A stretch of 64,000 nt of DNA from Paenibacillus sp. UNC499MF. GTDB taxonomy: Bacteria > Bacillota > Bacilli > Paenibacillales > NBRC-103111. Position 1 is the stretch's first letter. Every line of letters starts with the position of its first letter. The stretch lies in contig NZ_FNVF01000009.1 of assembly GCF_900107975.1 (NCBI RefSeq), positions 62,001 through 126,000 of the forward strand. Reading direction: 5' to 3'. The translations under genes were made by a program, and so were the position numbers. The notes below the pieces were generated by a model that saw only the letters and a program-made list of their open reading frames with translations, was not told the origin of the DNA and ran no database searches. Below are positions 44,901 to 54,420 of the stretch, one piece after another.

Positions 44901-47900
44901 GCAACGGAGATGTGCCTTATGAAGAAATAGCCGAGCTGGCAGATGGGACACGGGAATTCGGGCGGAATCCGCTGTTCGATACGGTGTTTACGCTGCAAAA
45001 TATGGAGCTGCCCGAATGGCGGAGCAAGGATGTCGTTTATACGCCCCAAGCGATGGACGGCGGCTCGGCTAAGTTCGACCTGACTTGGGAGTGCACGGAT
45101 ACCGGCGCAGGCATCGCATTTACGCTGGAATATGCACTGGATTTGTACGATGAGCGGTCCGCCGTACAATTGGCCCGGCATTATGCAGCGCTGGCCCGGG
45201 CAGTCGCCGCGCAGCCGCATGCGGCGCTGGACGATCTTGATCTCGTCGATGCAGGGGAGAGGGAAAGGCTGCTCCGGCTTGGGCGTTCATTCGCCGCGCC
45301 GCCGCAGGAGCTCTCGCTGCACAGACTGTTTGAACGGCAAGCGGTGGAAACACCGCAGCAGATTGCCGTTGAAATGGGCGAGCGGGCATATACTTACAGC
45401 GAGCTGAACGAACGTGCCAACCGTTTTGCGCGCGCGCTTGCGCGGCTCGGCGTAACGCCGGGGTCGAAGGTGGCGCTGCTTCTCAAGCGCTCGCCCGATA
45501 TGATTGCGGCAATATTGGCTGTGCTGAAAGCGGGAGCCGTCTATGTGCCGATCGACCCGCAATATCCGGAAGAGCGGATTTTGTTTATGCTGCAGGATAC
45601 GGAAGCGCGGGTGATCGTGGCTGCGGCAGCGACGATGGAGATGGGCTCCCGGATCGCCGGAAACAACATAGCTGTCATCGACATGGATGGATCCGATACA
45701 AGATGGTCCGGCGAGTCCGGCCAAAATCTCGACTTCGACGGTTCGGCGGACGATCTTGCTTATATCATGTATACGTCCGGATCGACGGGCAAGCCGAAAG
45801 GAATTATGACCACGCATCGCAATGTGTCCCGGATTGCCGTCCATACAGATTATGTGAGCATTTCGGAAAAAGATGCGCTGCTTCAGCTTTCCAATTACGC
45901 CTTTGACGGTTCAACGTTCGATTTGTACGGAGCGCTGTTAAACGGCGCGAGGCTGACGCTGGTCGGCGAGGAAGAGGTTGCCGACGTTGTGCGGCTGACC
46001 GAGCTGATCGAGGACAGAGGCATTACCGTATTTTTTGTGACGACGGCACTGTTCAATACGCTGGTCGATCATGGGCTGGAGTCGCTGCGCGGCCTGCGCC
46101 ATATTTTGTTTGGCGGGGAGCGGGCTTCCGTGCCGCATATCCGCAAAGCGCTCCGCGCGCTTGGACCGGGCGTGCTGCTGCATGTCTACGGTCCTACGGA
46201 AACGACGGTGTTCGCTACCTGTTATCCGATCACGGAGACATGGGACAGGCAAGGAGCGGCCACCGTGCCGATCGGCGTGCCGATCGCGCGTGCGGAAACG
46301 CTGGTACTCAATGAACAGAGCCGGTTGCAGCCGGACTGGGTGCCGGGGGAGCTGTGGATTGCGGGTGACGGTGTCGCATCCGGCTATGTAAATTTGCCGG
46401 AGCAGACCGCTTTGAAGTTCCGGCCGCATCCGATCCGTGAAGGCGAAACCGTGTATGGAACCGGCGATCTGGTGCGCCGCTTGCCTGACGGAAATCTGGA
46501 GTTTCTGGACCGGATCGACAGCCAGGTCAAGCTGCGGGGTTACCGGATTGAATTGGGCGAAATCGAGAGCAGGCTGCTGGATTGCGCGGGCGTCAAGGAA
46601 GCGTTTGTAGCTCTGATCGAGAATGACGGCGCACCTTATTTATGCGCTTATATCGTTGCGGAGCAAACCGAAGGGCAGGCAAGCGTTCGGAGCCAACTGA
46701 CAGGCAAGCTGCCGGCATTTATGATTCCCGCCGCGTTTGTGCAGTTGGAGAAGCTGCCGCTGAACGCTAACGGCAAGGTGGACAAAAAACGTCTGCCTGC
46801 GCCGGAGCGCGCGCTTCCGTACGAAGCCCCCGCTACGGATACGGAGCTGATTGTCGCAGGATTGTGGCAAGAAGTGCTTCATGCGGGGCAGGTTGGCGCG
46901 CTTGACCACTTCTTTGAGCATGGCGGCCATTCCCTGAAAGCGGCCGCATTGACCTCGGCAATCTACAAAAATTGCCGGGTGCGCATGCCGCTTCAGGAAA
47001 TTTTCAAGCTGCCTACGGTCAGAGAGCAGGCGGCCTGGATCGACAGGGCTGCCAAGGAAGTGTACGAACCGGTTGCGGAAGCGCCAAAAGCCGCATCCTA
47101 TCCGCTCAGCCCGCCGCAGCGGCGCATGTTTTTGGCGGAAAGTATGGCTGATATCGGACTAACCTACCATATTCCCCTTGCGCTTAAACTGTCGGGTGCG
47201 GTGGGGGAGTCCAGCATCGGGCTGGCGCTTCGGAAGTTAATCGACCGGCATGAGCCGCTGCGGTCCTCCTATCAATGGATCGACGGCGTTCCGGCTCAGA
47301 TCGTGCACGATTCGGCCGACTTTGTTCTGCAAACGGCGGAGCTCGCTGACACGACGCTACCGGAATGCTTAAGCGAGTTTTTCCGGCCGCTCGATCTTGC
47401 CGCAGCGCCGCTGCTTGCCGCATGTTACTGCCGGCCCGAATCCGAAGGAGCGGACGCCTATCTGCTGCTCAACATCCACCATATTGCAGCGGACGGCATA
47501 TCCGTCAAGCTGCTCCTGGAAGAGTTGACCGCTTTGATCGACGGCACCGAATTTGCGCCGCCCGCTCTGCATTACAAAGATTATGCCGTTTGGCAGGAGC
47601 GGCAGTCCGGCTCGGAGCGGGCCAGGGCGAGCCGGGCGTTTTGGACAGAGCAGCTTGCAGAGCTGCCGGCGCCGCTCGATATGCCGCTGGATCGGCCGCG
47701 CGGCGACCGCCAGACATTTGCGGGCGATATGCATACCTTCCACATTCCGGCGGAGCTTGCCGTACGGCTGAAAGAGACGGCCGCAAGCGCCGGAGCGAGT
47801 ATGAACAGCCTGCTTTTTGCGGCTTACGCGCTGCTGCTCAAGGGAACGACGCATCAGCCGGAATTTGCAATCGGTTCTTTGGCGGCAGGCCGGACGCATC

Positions 47901-50900
47901 CGGACACGGCCCGGATGATCGGCATGTTCAACCAATTTCTGCCGATTCGGATGCGTGTGGCGGACGAGCTGCCGATACGGGCATTTGTCGGCGAGACCCA
48001 TGGGCGCTTGCTTGCCGCATACGAGCATGGCGATGTCAGCTTCGAGCACATGATGGAGGCGGCCCGTTATCCGCATGACCCGACTCGCAACCCGCTGTTC
48101 GATACGATGCTGATCGTTCACAACCAATTTGAGGACGAGAAGCTGACGGCGCGCGGCGACGGCTGGAGCATGGAACCCGTGCCCGTAGGCCACGGAACAT
48201 CCAAGCTGGATTTCAAGCTCGATTTGTACAGCGATGGCGAAGGCGGTCTGCGGGCAGAGCTGGAGTATAATACGGGATTGTTCCGTAAAGGCACGATGGA
48301 GCGGATGGCGGAGCGGCTGCTTTACATTTTGGAGCAAACGGCCGCCAGCCCCGACCTGATCTGCGGAGACGTCGTAATGGCGACGCCTGCCGATGAAGCC
48401 GCCTTTGAGGTATGGAATGATACGGAATATCCGTACCCGGCGGAGAAGACGATTCACGGATGGTTTGCCGAGTCCGCCCGGCGGTGGCCGGACTTCCCGG
48501 CGGTGCGGTCGGCCGAAGGTACGCTGACGTACGGGGAGCTGAATGACCGCGCCGAATGTATGGCTGCCGTGCTAAGAGGCAGGGGGGTTGCAGTCGAAAC
48601 GATTGTGCCGATTGCCGCTCAGCGCTCGTTGTCCATGATGATTGCGATCATGGCAGTGCTCAAGGCGGGAGGGGCTTATTTGCCCATCGACCCGGAGCAT
48701 CCGCCCGAGCGGATCCGCGGCATTCTGGAGGATAGCGGGGCTAAACTGCTTCTTGCGGGGGCCAAGTGGATTCATAAGCTCCCGGACTTCCAGGGAGAAA
48801 CGCTCGATCTGGACGCGCTTGCGGCTGCCGCCGCATTGGAGCTGCCGAAAAGCGATGAAGAAACGGATTTGACGCCACAAGCGGGCCCCGAGCATTTGGC
48901 GTATGTCATATATACGTCAGGTTCTACCGGTAAACCCAAAGGCGTTATGGTGGAGCACCGCGCGGCGATCAACCGGCTAAATTGGATGCAGACGGCTTAT
49001 CCGCTGAATGAGCGCGACGTTATTTTACAAAAAACGCCGATTTCGTTCGACGTTTCCGTATGGGAGCTGTTCTGGTGGAGCTTTGCCGGCGCTTCGCTTT
49101 ATTTGCTGGAGCCCGGCGGGGAGAAGGAGCCGTCCGTCATGCTGCGCACGATAGAGGAGCAGGCGGTCACGGTTATGCATTTTGTACCGTCCATGCTGGG
49201 TGTCTTTTTGCCTTATGCGGCGGACAGCGGCAGAGGGGGCGGGCTTTGTTCCCTGCGATACGTATTTGCGAGCGGCGAAGCGCTCAAACCCGCCCATGTC
49301 ACAGGTTTTTACAGCCTGATGGAGCGCGCCGGCGGACAATGCCGGCTCATTAATCTGTACGGCCCGACGGAAGCGACGGTCGATGTCAGCTATTACGATT
49401 GCCCGGATACTGGGGCGGATACGATTCCGATCGGCAAGCCGATCCATAACATCCGGCTTTACATTTTGGACGAACGGATGAGACCGCAGCCGATCGGCGT
49501 GTCCGGCGAGCTGTGTATCGCGGGTGCCGGTCTTGCGCGCGGATACCGGAACAGACCGGAATTGACGGAGGTAAGCTTTGTTGCGAATCCGTTAGTTCCA
49601 GGAGAGAAGCTGTATCGTACCGGTGACCGCGCAAGGTGGCTGCCGGACGGCAACATTGAATATTTGGGACGCTTTGACCATCAGGTCAAGCTGCGTGGAC
49701 TCCGCATTGAATGCGGCGAGATCGAGCACGCGCTGCTCTTGCAGACGGAAGTTCGCGATGCCTTGGTAATGGTCGTGACGGACCCCGCCGGAGAGCCGGC
49801 GCTTTGCGCATATCTCGTGACAGCGGATGGGGAGACGCCGGAGGAAGAAAGCCTTCGGGCCGCTCTTAAGGAACTGCTGCCGGAGTATATGATCCCTTCG
49901 CATTTTGTTGCTATGGATGCGTTTCCGCTGAGTCCGAGCGGCAAAGCCGACCGCAGCAGCCTGCCGCAGCCCCGGTTCGCTGAACCGGCATCTTTCGGCG
50001 AGGCGCCGGCTACGCCGACGGAGCAGCGGCTGGCGAAGCTTTGGCTGGAGGTGCTCGGTCTGACCGCAAGCGGGCAGGACGATCGGACTGCAATCGGTAG
50101 AGGAGCCCATTTCTTTCAAATGGGCGGCCATTCCTTGCGTGCCGCGCAGCTTGCGGGCTTGATCGAGCAGCATTATGGAGCGGCGTTTGCGATGAAGGAC
50201 GTGTTCGATGCTCCCTTACTGCGGGAAATGGCGGTCCGCATCGACAATGCGGTCCCCAAGCGGGCCGCGGTTATTACCCGGGCGGAGAGCCGGCCGTTCT
50301 ACCCGTTGTCGCTCGCGCAAAACAGGCTGTTTGTGCTGCAGCAGCTTTATCCCGACAGCACGGCCTATAATCTGCCGCTCGCTCTGAACCTGACGGGCAA
50401 GCTCCAGAAGGACAGGCTTCGCGAGGCGATTCAAGGACTGATTGACCGCCATGAACCGCTACGCACCAGCTTTGACTGGGCAGACGGCAGGCCGGTACAG
50501 CGTGTTCATGAGGGGGTTTCTTTTGAATTCGCCGTACATGAATTAGTGGAAGCGGCGGACTTGAATACATTCGCTCGCGCGGTCGTTCGCCCGTTCGATT
50601 TGCGAAAGGCTCCGTTAATTAGGGCGTTTCTGGCGACGGACGGCGAAAGCCGGCATACGCTGCTGCTGGACATGCACCACATCGTCACGGACGGTGTGTC
50701 CATGAACGTGATGGCGCGCGATTTCGGGCAGCTGTATCAGGGCGGCTCCTTGCAGCCGCTGCCCATTCACTATAAGGATGCCGCCGTATGGCAGCAGGAG
50801 TGGATGGGTTCGGAGGCGAGAGAGCGGCAAGAGCAGTATTGGGCGTCCGAGTTGGCGGGTACGCTTCCTGTGCTGCAGCTGCCGACCGATTATCCCCGTC

Positions 50901-53900
50901 CGCCCGAACAAAGCTTCGAAGGCGCCAAGCTTGCGATGCCGGTTCCGGCTGAGCTTGCCGAGGGAGTAAGAGCGGCGGCGGAGCAGTGGGACGTCACGCC
51001 ATTCCATATCTGGCTTGCCGCCTACCATACGTTATTGCATCTGATGACGGGGCAAGACGATCTTATTGTCGGCACACCGATCGCCGGCCGCTTCCATCCC
51101 GCAACCGAGTCTCTGGTCGGCATGTTTGTCAATACGCTGCCGATTCGGAGCAGGCCATCCGGCGAACTGCCGTTCAAAGCGTTCGCCGAGCAGCTCAAAG
51201 AAACTGCGCTTGCGGCGATGGACAACGGCTTGCTCCCGTTTGAACATATGGTGACCATGCTGGAGGTGCCGCGCGACCTGAGCCGCAATCCGCTGTTTGA
51301 CACGATGTTTGTCATGCAGCACAAGGAGATGGAACAATCGGCGGCGGACGCTTTGCAATTCGAGGCGCAAGTGCCGGACAATCGCGTATCGAAGCTGGAC
51401 TTGACGTTCGAGTTTGCGGATCAGGGCGCCAAAGGCGCAGCCTTGACGATCGAATATGCGACGGCGCTGTTTAAAGAAGACAGCATACGCAGAATGGCGG
51501 AGTGGTATTTCCGTATTGCGGGCCTTGCACTGGCCGAACCGGATCGGCGGCTTGGAGGAATCGGGCTGCTCGATACGGAGGCAGCGGACAAGCAGAGCCA
51601 AGCGTTCAATCGCACGGCCGCGCCGTATGCAAGCGGGGATACGGTAGAGATTTACCTCGAAAGACAAGCGGCGGAAACGCCGCAGGCTGTTGCGGTTGCG
51701 GCGGAGGACGGCGTACTGACCTATGCGGAATTGAACCGGAGGTCGAACAGGCTGGCGCAGGCGCTCAGAAAACAAGGTGTAAAGCGCGAGGAGCGCGTGG
51801 CCGTCGTGATGGAGCGCAGCCTGGAGATGATGATTGCCATCTTTGGCGTGCTGAAGGCGGGCGGAGCTTATGTGCCAGTTACGCCGGGCTTGCCGCCGGA
51901 GCGAATCCGCTACATGCTGGACAATTCCGGAGCCAGGCTCCTCTTGACGAAGGGCAAAACCCCGGAAGGGCTGGAGACGTTCCTGCCGATTATGGATGTT
52001 CATGAGGCTCTGGCGCAGGAGCGGGACGACTCTCCTGTCGAGAAGCGGCATGATTCACGTTCGCTTGCTTATGTGCTGTATACTTCGGGCTCGACCGGAC
52101 AGCCGAAAGGAGTCATGATCGAGCATCATTCCGTGGTCAACCGGATCGGCTGGATGCAGAAGCAATACGGACTGGACGCAAGCGGAGTCATTCTGCAGAA
52201 AACGCCGATTACCTTTGACGTATCGGTCTGGGAGCTGTTCTGGTGGAGCTTTGCGGGAGCCAGGCTGGTCCTGCTGCCTCCAGGCGGCGAAATGGATCCC
52301 GCGCTTATGATGGATACGATAGCGCAGCATGGCGTAACGACAATGCATTTTGTGCCTTCCATGCTGCATCTGTTCCTGGAGAATCCCGGCTTGCTGCGCG
52401 GCGAGGCCAGGCTGGAGAGCCTAAGGCATGTGTTCGCCAGCGGCGAAGCGCTGACTGCGGATCAGGTGAGGCGGTTCCGCGAGCGGATCGGACTTCCGTT
52501 CGGTGCACGGATCGTGAACTTGTACGGCCCGACCGAGGCGACGGTTGACGTTTCCTATTACGATTGCTCTGACGGCGATATTCCGGTCCAGGTGCCGATC
52601 GGCAAGCCGATCGACAACATCTCGATTTATATCGTGAGCGAAGCGTTGAAGCTCCAGCCTGCCGGCATTGCCGGTGAACTGTGCATTACCGGCGCGGGCC
52701 TGGCGCGGGGTTATATCGGCCGGCCCGATTTGACGAAAGAAAAGTTCGTCGATAATCCGTTTGCGGCGGGCAGTCTGATGTACCGGACAGGAGACCTTGC
52801 CAGATGGCTGCCTGACGGAACGATCGAATATTTGGGCCGAATTGACCATCAAGTAAAAATAAGGGGCCAGCGCATCGAATGCGGGGAAATCAAACAGGTG
52901 CTGCTCGGTCATCCGGCGGTATCGGAAGCGGTGGTCATGAAGCGGAACGCCGCAAGCGGAAGCGAATATTTATGCGCGTACATCGTTTGCTCCGAATCTG
53001 CGGACCATCAGGAGCTGCTCGATTTTGCAGCGCTTCGCCTGCCGGATTACATGGTTCCGCAGGCCGTGGTGGAACTGCCGGCCATGCCCCTGTCTCCAAA
53101 CGGAAAAATCGACCGGAAGGCTCTGCCTGAGCCGGAGCTGGCGGCGGATGCTGGCGGCACTCCGTTTGTCGAAGCGGCAAGCGATATCGAACTGGCGATT
53201 GCCGCCGTATGGCGCGAAATTCTGCAAAGGGACGACTTCGGCATCCATCATCGTTTCTTTGATATCGGGGGAGAGTCGCTGCTGCTGGTGCGGGTGCATC
53301 AACGGCTGGAGGAGTTATATCCCGGCGCTCTCGGCGTAACGGATTTGTTCACCTATCCGACGATCGCATCGCTTGCGGCTTATCTGGAGTCGAGAAATCG
53401 CGAGCTGGCGAGCTGGAACTGGAGCGGTCTGCCTGTAGCGGACGACTGCGTCAGCAGCGGCTATTCCGCGGAGCGTATCGGCAGCGTTCAGTTCCAACTG
53501 GACAGGGCGGTTGTGGAAGGGCTTGCGGAACTTGCGGCATCCCGCTCGGTGACCGTTGAAGCGGCGGCTTATGCCGTATATCTGTACTTCTGGCGCGGCG
53601 AGTCCGGCATGGACCGGCTTGTGCTTCCGGCACTGACGGACAAAGGGCTGATTAACCCGAAGGAAATCGACTTTGCGGAGGTGCGCGATTTCGATACGCT
53701 GTTGCGGCATGCCGCCAAGCTTGCGAGCGCGGGTGAATGTTATACCGTGCGGCAAATCAAAAATCAGCCGAAAGCCGAAACGGGATTCGCCTTGTTTCCG
53801 TTATTTGCGGGATCAGCCCGGCACGGGTTCAAGGAACGGGAAGCGCTGCTGGAACAATTCGATGTTGTGCTGTATATGGATGGCGCCGCTGCACCGAGCG

Positions 53901-54058
53901 GGGCGGAAGGACCAGAGCTTGGCGGGGTATGGACCTATAACGCCCGTCTTCTCGGCAAGGAGGCGGTGCTGGATTGGGCTTCCGCTTATCTGGATCTGCT
54001 GTTGAGCGTGGTCGAGCAGTATCGCTCCGCGGCAGGCAGCGCCGTCCCGGGGGCGTAG
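41903..54058 (+). CDS. Lipopeptide NRPS: FAAL-ACP-(C-A-PCP)x3-partial C
   Basis: The protein has 4051 residues. Residues 5-575 form a fatty-acyl-AMP ligase (FTSGSTGDPKG, GWLNTGDLGFL, GRMKDVIFVNGQNVYP), followed by an ACP (GGNSLKA, Ser about 627). It activates a fatty acid and loads it as starter. Three C-A-PCP modules follow, with intact HHxxxDG motifs near 817 (HHIISDG), 1858 (HHIAADG) and 2924 (HHIVTDG). Pocket codes read by eye: module 1 DGFFLGVVF(K), one residue from a known isoleucine code; modules 2 and 3 both DVWHFSLVD(K), serine. No epimerase or thioesterase is seen. After the last PCP (GGESLLL), residues about 3840-4051 look like the C-terminal lobe of a C domain with no HHxxxDG. The start follows GGAGGG, 28 bases after panD. 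Predicted chain: acyl-Ile-Ser-Ser, passed to another protein. Confidence 0.95.
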   Translation: MRTIRNLSGVLLARKENDSGILFCESGGERYLSYGQLLASAGRTLHLLRERGLEPGDFAVMQTEDNERFILLFWACVLGGIVPVPVTAARTDEGRKKLIQVFKQLEAPTLLCDEELWPGIQGYALKHGEAEVLVRLESRSVPIAEVLAASADAGHPEAEPYDAAETDTAFIQFTSGSTGDPKGVVLTHGNLLSNMRAIMHGAQSTERDSSLSWLPLTHDMGLIGFHLTPLFCGMNQLHLPTSTFVLHPMKWLELTHKHRVTCLASPNFGYVHFLQHWKPEGAAAWDLSCVRLIFNGAEPISAAHCRDFLEAMKPYGLKANCIFPVYGLAEASLAVTFPGTEDHLNTVRLERRSLAVGQPAQMAAQGDHTAIEIVELGFPVQECEVRICDEGGNPSLAGSVGLIHIRGRNVTSGYYKRPDVNKQTISPDGWLNTGDLGFLLEGRLYVTGRMKDVIFVNGQNVYPHDLEALISGLKGAEIGKTAIAAVQDATTKRDAIAVFIQHRGKTGGFVPLMSEVKKLLNGSAGLDVAFVVPVRRIPKTTSGKIQRYVLAEALREGEFAGALAELTELEAAAALERCDAEGGEPLYGDAGLEPATDTEERILSIWREVLKKDYIGRKDGFLEQGGNSLKAAYAAARLQEAFGVELTLTELFLHDTVSSLAALLKQKTQEGEGTAGAAPPPVAKAEERTVYPATSAQKRLFILEELNPGLLNYHLPFAVQVKGPLDIERFRAAWRALIERHPALRTSFYMEDGHVMQRIEQGIEPPLAVVDGGGWPAPALALRQRGFLQPFRLEQAPLLRMELVHMEHESSVLLLDMHHIISDGTSMGILMSDLARFYEGNAPEPLSIHGGDMALWEEAGRSGSRLERQKLYWREIFRDGVPSTALPSPRPRPQTPSYRGAIERFELEPELAGSLRALAGREGVTLYTVLLSIYYVLLAKYTGESDIVVGTAATRRVRPELQGVVGMFINMIPIRLRGQSGLRFDQWVKQVNGESLAAIGNGDVPYEEIAELADGTREFGRNPLFDTVFTLQNMELPEWRSKDVVYTPQAMDGGSAKFDLTWECTDTGAGIAFTLEYALDLYDERSAVQLARHYAALARAVAAQPHAALDDLDLVDAGERERLLRLGRSFAAPPQELSLHRLFERQAVETPQQIAVEMGERAYTYSELNERANRFARALARLGVTPGSKVALLLKRSPDMIAAILAVLKAGAVYVPIDPQYPEERILFMLQDTEARVIVAAAATMEMGSRIAGNNIAVIDMDGSDTRWSGESGQNLDFDGSADDLAYIMYTSGSTGKPKGIMTTHRNVSRIAVHTDYVSISEKDALLQLSNYAFDGSTFDLYGALLNGARLTLVGEEEVADVVRLTELIEDRGITVFFVTTALFNTLVDHGLESLRGLRHILFGGERASVPHIRKALRALGPGVLLHVYGPTETTVFATCYPITETWDRQGAATVPIGVPIARAETLVLNEQSRLQPDWVPGELWIAGDGVASGYVNLPEQTALKFRPHPIREGETVYGTGDLVRRLPDGNLEFLDRIDSQVKLRGYRIELGEIESRLLDCAGVKEAFVALIENDGAPYLCAYIVAEQTEGQASVRSQLTGKLPAFMIPAAFVQLEKLPLNANGKVDKKRLPAPERALPYEAPATDTELIVAGLWQEVLHAGQVGALDHFFEHGGHSLKAAALTSAIYKNCRVRMPLQEIFKLPTVREQAAWIDRAAKEVYEPVAEAPKAASYPLSPPQRRMFLAESMADIGLTYHIPLALKLSGAVGESSIGLALRKLIDRHEPLRSSYQWIDGVPAQIVHDSADFVLQTAELADTTLPECLSEFFRPLDLAAAPLLAACYCRPESEGADAYLLLNIHHIAADGISVKLLLEELTALIDGTEFAPPALHYKDYAVWQERQSGSERARASRAFWTEQLAELPAPLDMPLDRPRGDRQTFAGDMHTFHIPAELAVRLKETAASAGASMNSLLFAAYALLLKGTTHQPEFAIGSLAAGRTHPDTARMIGMFNQFLPIRMRVADELPIRAFVGETHGRLLAAYEHGDVSFEHMMEAARYPHDPTRNPLFDTMLIVHNQFEDEKLTARGDGWSMEPVPVGHGTSKLDFKLDLYSDGEGGLRAELEYNTGLFRKGTMERMAERLLYILEQTAASPDLICGDVVMATPADEAAFEVWNDTEYPYPAEKTIHGWFAESARRWPDFPAVRSAEGTLTYGELNDRAECMAAVLRGRGVAVETIVPIAAQRSLSMMIAIMAVLKAGGAYLPIDPEHPPERIRGILEDSGAKLLLAGAKWIHKLPDFQGETLDLDALAAAAALELPKSDEETDLTPQAGPEHLAYVIYTSGSTGKPKGVMVEHRAAINRLNWMQTAYPLNERDVILQKTPISFDVSVWELFWWSFAGASLYLLEPGGEKEPSVMLRTIEEQAVTVMHFVPSMLGVFLPYAADSGRGGGLCSLRYVFASGEALKPAHVTGFYSLMERAGGQCRLINLYGPTEATVDVSYYDCPDTGADTIPIGKPIHNIRLYILDERMRPQPIGVSGELCIAGAGLARGYRNRPELTEVSFVANPLVPGEKLYRTGDRARWLPDGNIEYLGRFDHQVKLRGLRIECGEIEHALLLQTEVRDALVMVVTDPAGEPALCAYLVTADGETPEEESLRAALKELLPEYMIPSHFVAMDAFPLSPSGKADRSSLPQPRFAEPASFGEAPATPTEQRLAKLWLEVLGLTASGQDDRTAIGRGAHFFQMGGHSLRAAQLAGLIEQHYGAAFAMKDVFDAPLLREMAVRIDNAVPKRAAVITRAESRPFYPLSLAQNRLFVLQQLYPDSTAYNLPLALNLTGKLQKDRLREAIQGLIDRHEPLRTSFDWADGRPVQRVHEGVSFEFAVHELVEAADLNTFARAVVRPFDLRKAPLIRAFLATDGESRHTLLLDMHHIVTDGVSMNVMARDFGQLYQGGSLQPLPIHYKDAAVWQQEWMGSEARERQEQYWASELAGTLPVLQLPTDYPRPPEQSFEGAKLAMPVPAELAEGVRAAAEQWDVTPFHIWLAAYHTLLHLMTGQDDLIVGTPIAGRFHPATESLVGMFVNTLPIRSRPSGELPFKAFAEQLKETALAAMDNGLLPFEHMVTMLEVPRDLSRNPLFDTMFVMQHKEMEQSAADALQFEAQVPDNRVSKLDLTFEFADQGAKGAALTIEYATALFKEDSIRRMAEWYFRIAGLALAEPDRRLGGIGLLDTEAADKQSQAFNRTAAPYASGDTVEIYLERQAAETPQAVAVAAEDGVLTYAELNRRSNRLAQALRKQGVKREERVAVVMERSLEMMIAIFGVLKAGGAYVPVTPGLPPERIRYMLDNSGARLLLTKGKTPEGLETFLPIMDVHEALAQERDDSPVEKRHDSRSLAYVLYTSGSTGQPKGVMIEHHSVVNRIGWMQKQYGLDASGVILQKTPITFDVSVWELFWWSFAGARLVLLPPGGEMDPALMMDTIAQHGVTTMHFVPSMLHLFLENPGLLRGEARLESLRHVFASGEALTADQVRRFRERIGLPFGARIVNLYGPTEATVDVSYYDCSDGDIPVQVPIGKPIDNISIYIVSEALKLQPAGIAGELCITGAGLARGYIGRPDLTKEKFVDNPFAAGSLMYRTGDLARWLPDGTIEYLGRIDHQVKIRGQRIECGEIKQVLLGHPAVSEAVVMKRNAASGSEYLCAYIVCSESADHQELLDFAALRLPDYMVPQAVVELPAMPLSPNGKIDRKALPEPELAADAGGTPFVEAASDIELAIAAVWREILQRDDFGIHHRFFDIGGESLLLVRVHQRLEELYPGALGVTDLFTYPTIASLAAYLESRNRELASWNWSGLPVADDCVSSGYSAERIGSVQFQLDRAVVEGLAELAASRSVTVEAAAYAVYLYFWRGESGMDRLVLPALTDKGLINPKEIDFAEVRDFDTLLRHAAKLASAGECYTVRQIKNQPKAETGFALFPLFAGSARHGFKEREALLEQFDVVLYMDGAAAPSGAEGPELGGVWTYNARLLGKEAVLDWASAYLDLLLSVVEQYRSAAGSAVPGA

Positions 54059-54098
54059 CCTGAGGCAATTTCCGTTGCGTCTGACCTTGGGAATACAT

Positions 54099-54401
54099 CT
54101 GACAGAGGTTGCTTAAAAAGTCTCTTTTGATCACGAAGCTATTTTGGGAGCTATTTCAACATCGAATCCTGAATTCAGCCGGGCCTAAAACGGATGCTTA
54201 CGAAGTCATGTTGCCTGCGGAAACCTCTCAGGTGCTCACGTGCCCACTACAAGCCAATGCTTCCGAGATCGTTTCCGCGAAAACGTTCAGCTCCGTTCCT
54301 CCGTCTCTGGCTTCATTCAACTGAAGCGTTTTGCAAAAACGCATCTCGGAAAAATAAGCGCCGGTGCTGAAAGTCTGACTTTTTAAACATGTACTGACAG
54401 A
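54099..54401. mobile_element. MITE-like element with terminal inverted repeats and 8-bp flanking repeat
   Basis: Inverted ends TTAAAAAGTC (54113-54122) and GACTTTTTAA (54377-54386) are perfect, with weaker pairing outward. CTGACAGA occurs at 54099-54106 and again at 54394-54401 as a direct repeat, consistent with a target duplication around a 287-base element. It has no open frame for a transposase and includes a GCGTTTT/AAAACGC hairpin near 54325. It fills the gap between the NRPS gene and the CPBP genes. Confidence 0.6.
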
Positions 54402-54420
54402 AGAAGAAAGGAGCATTCGT

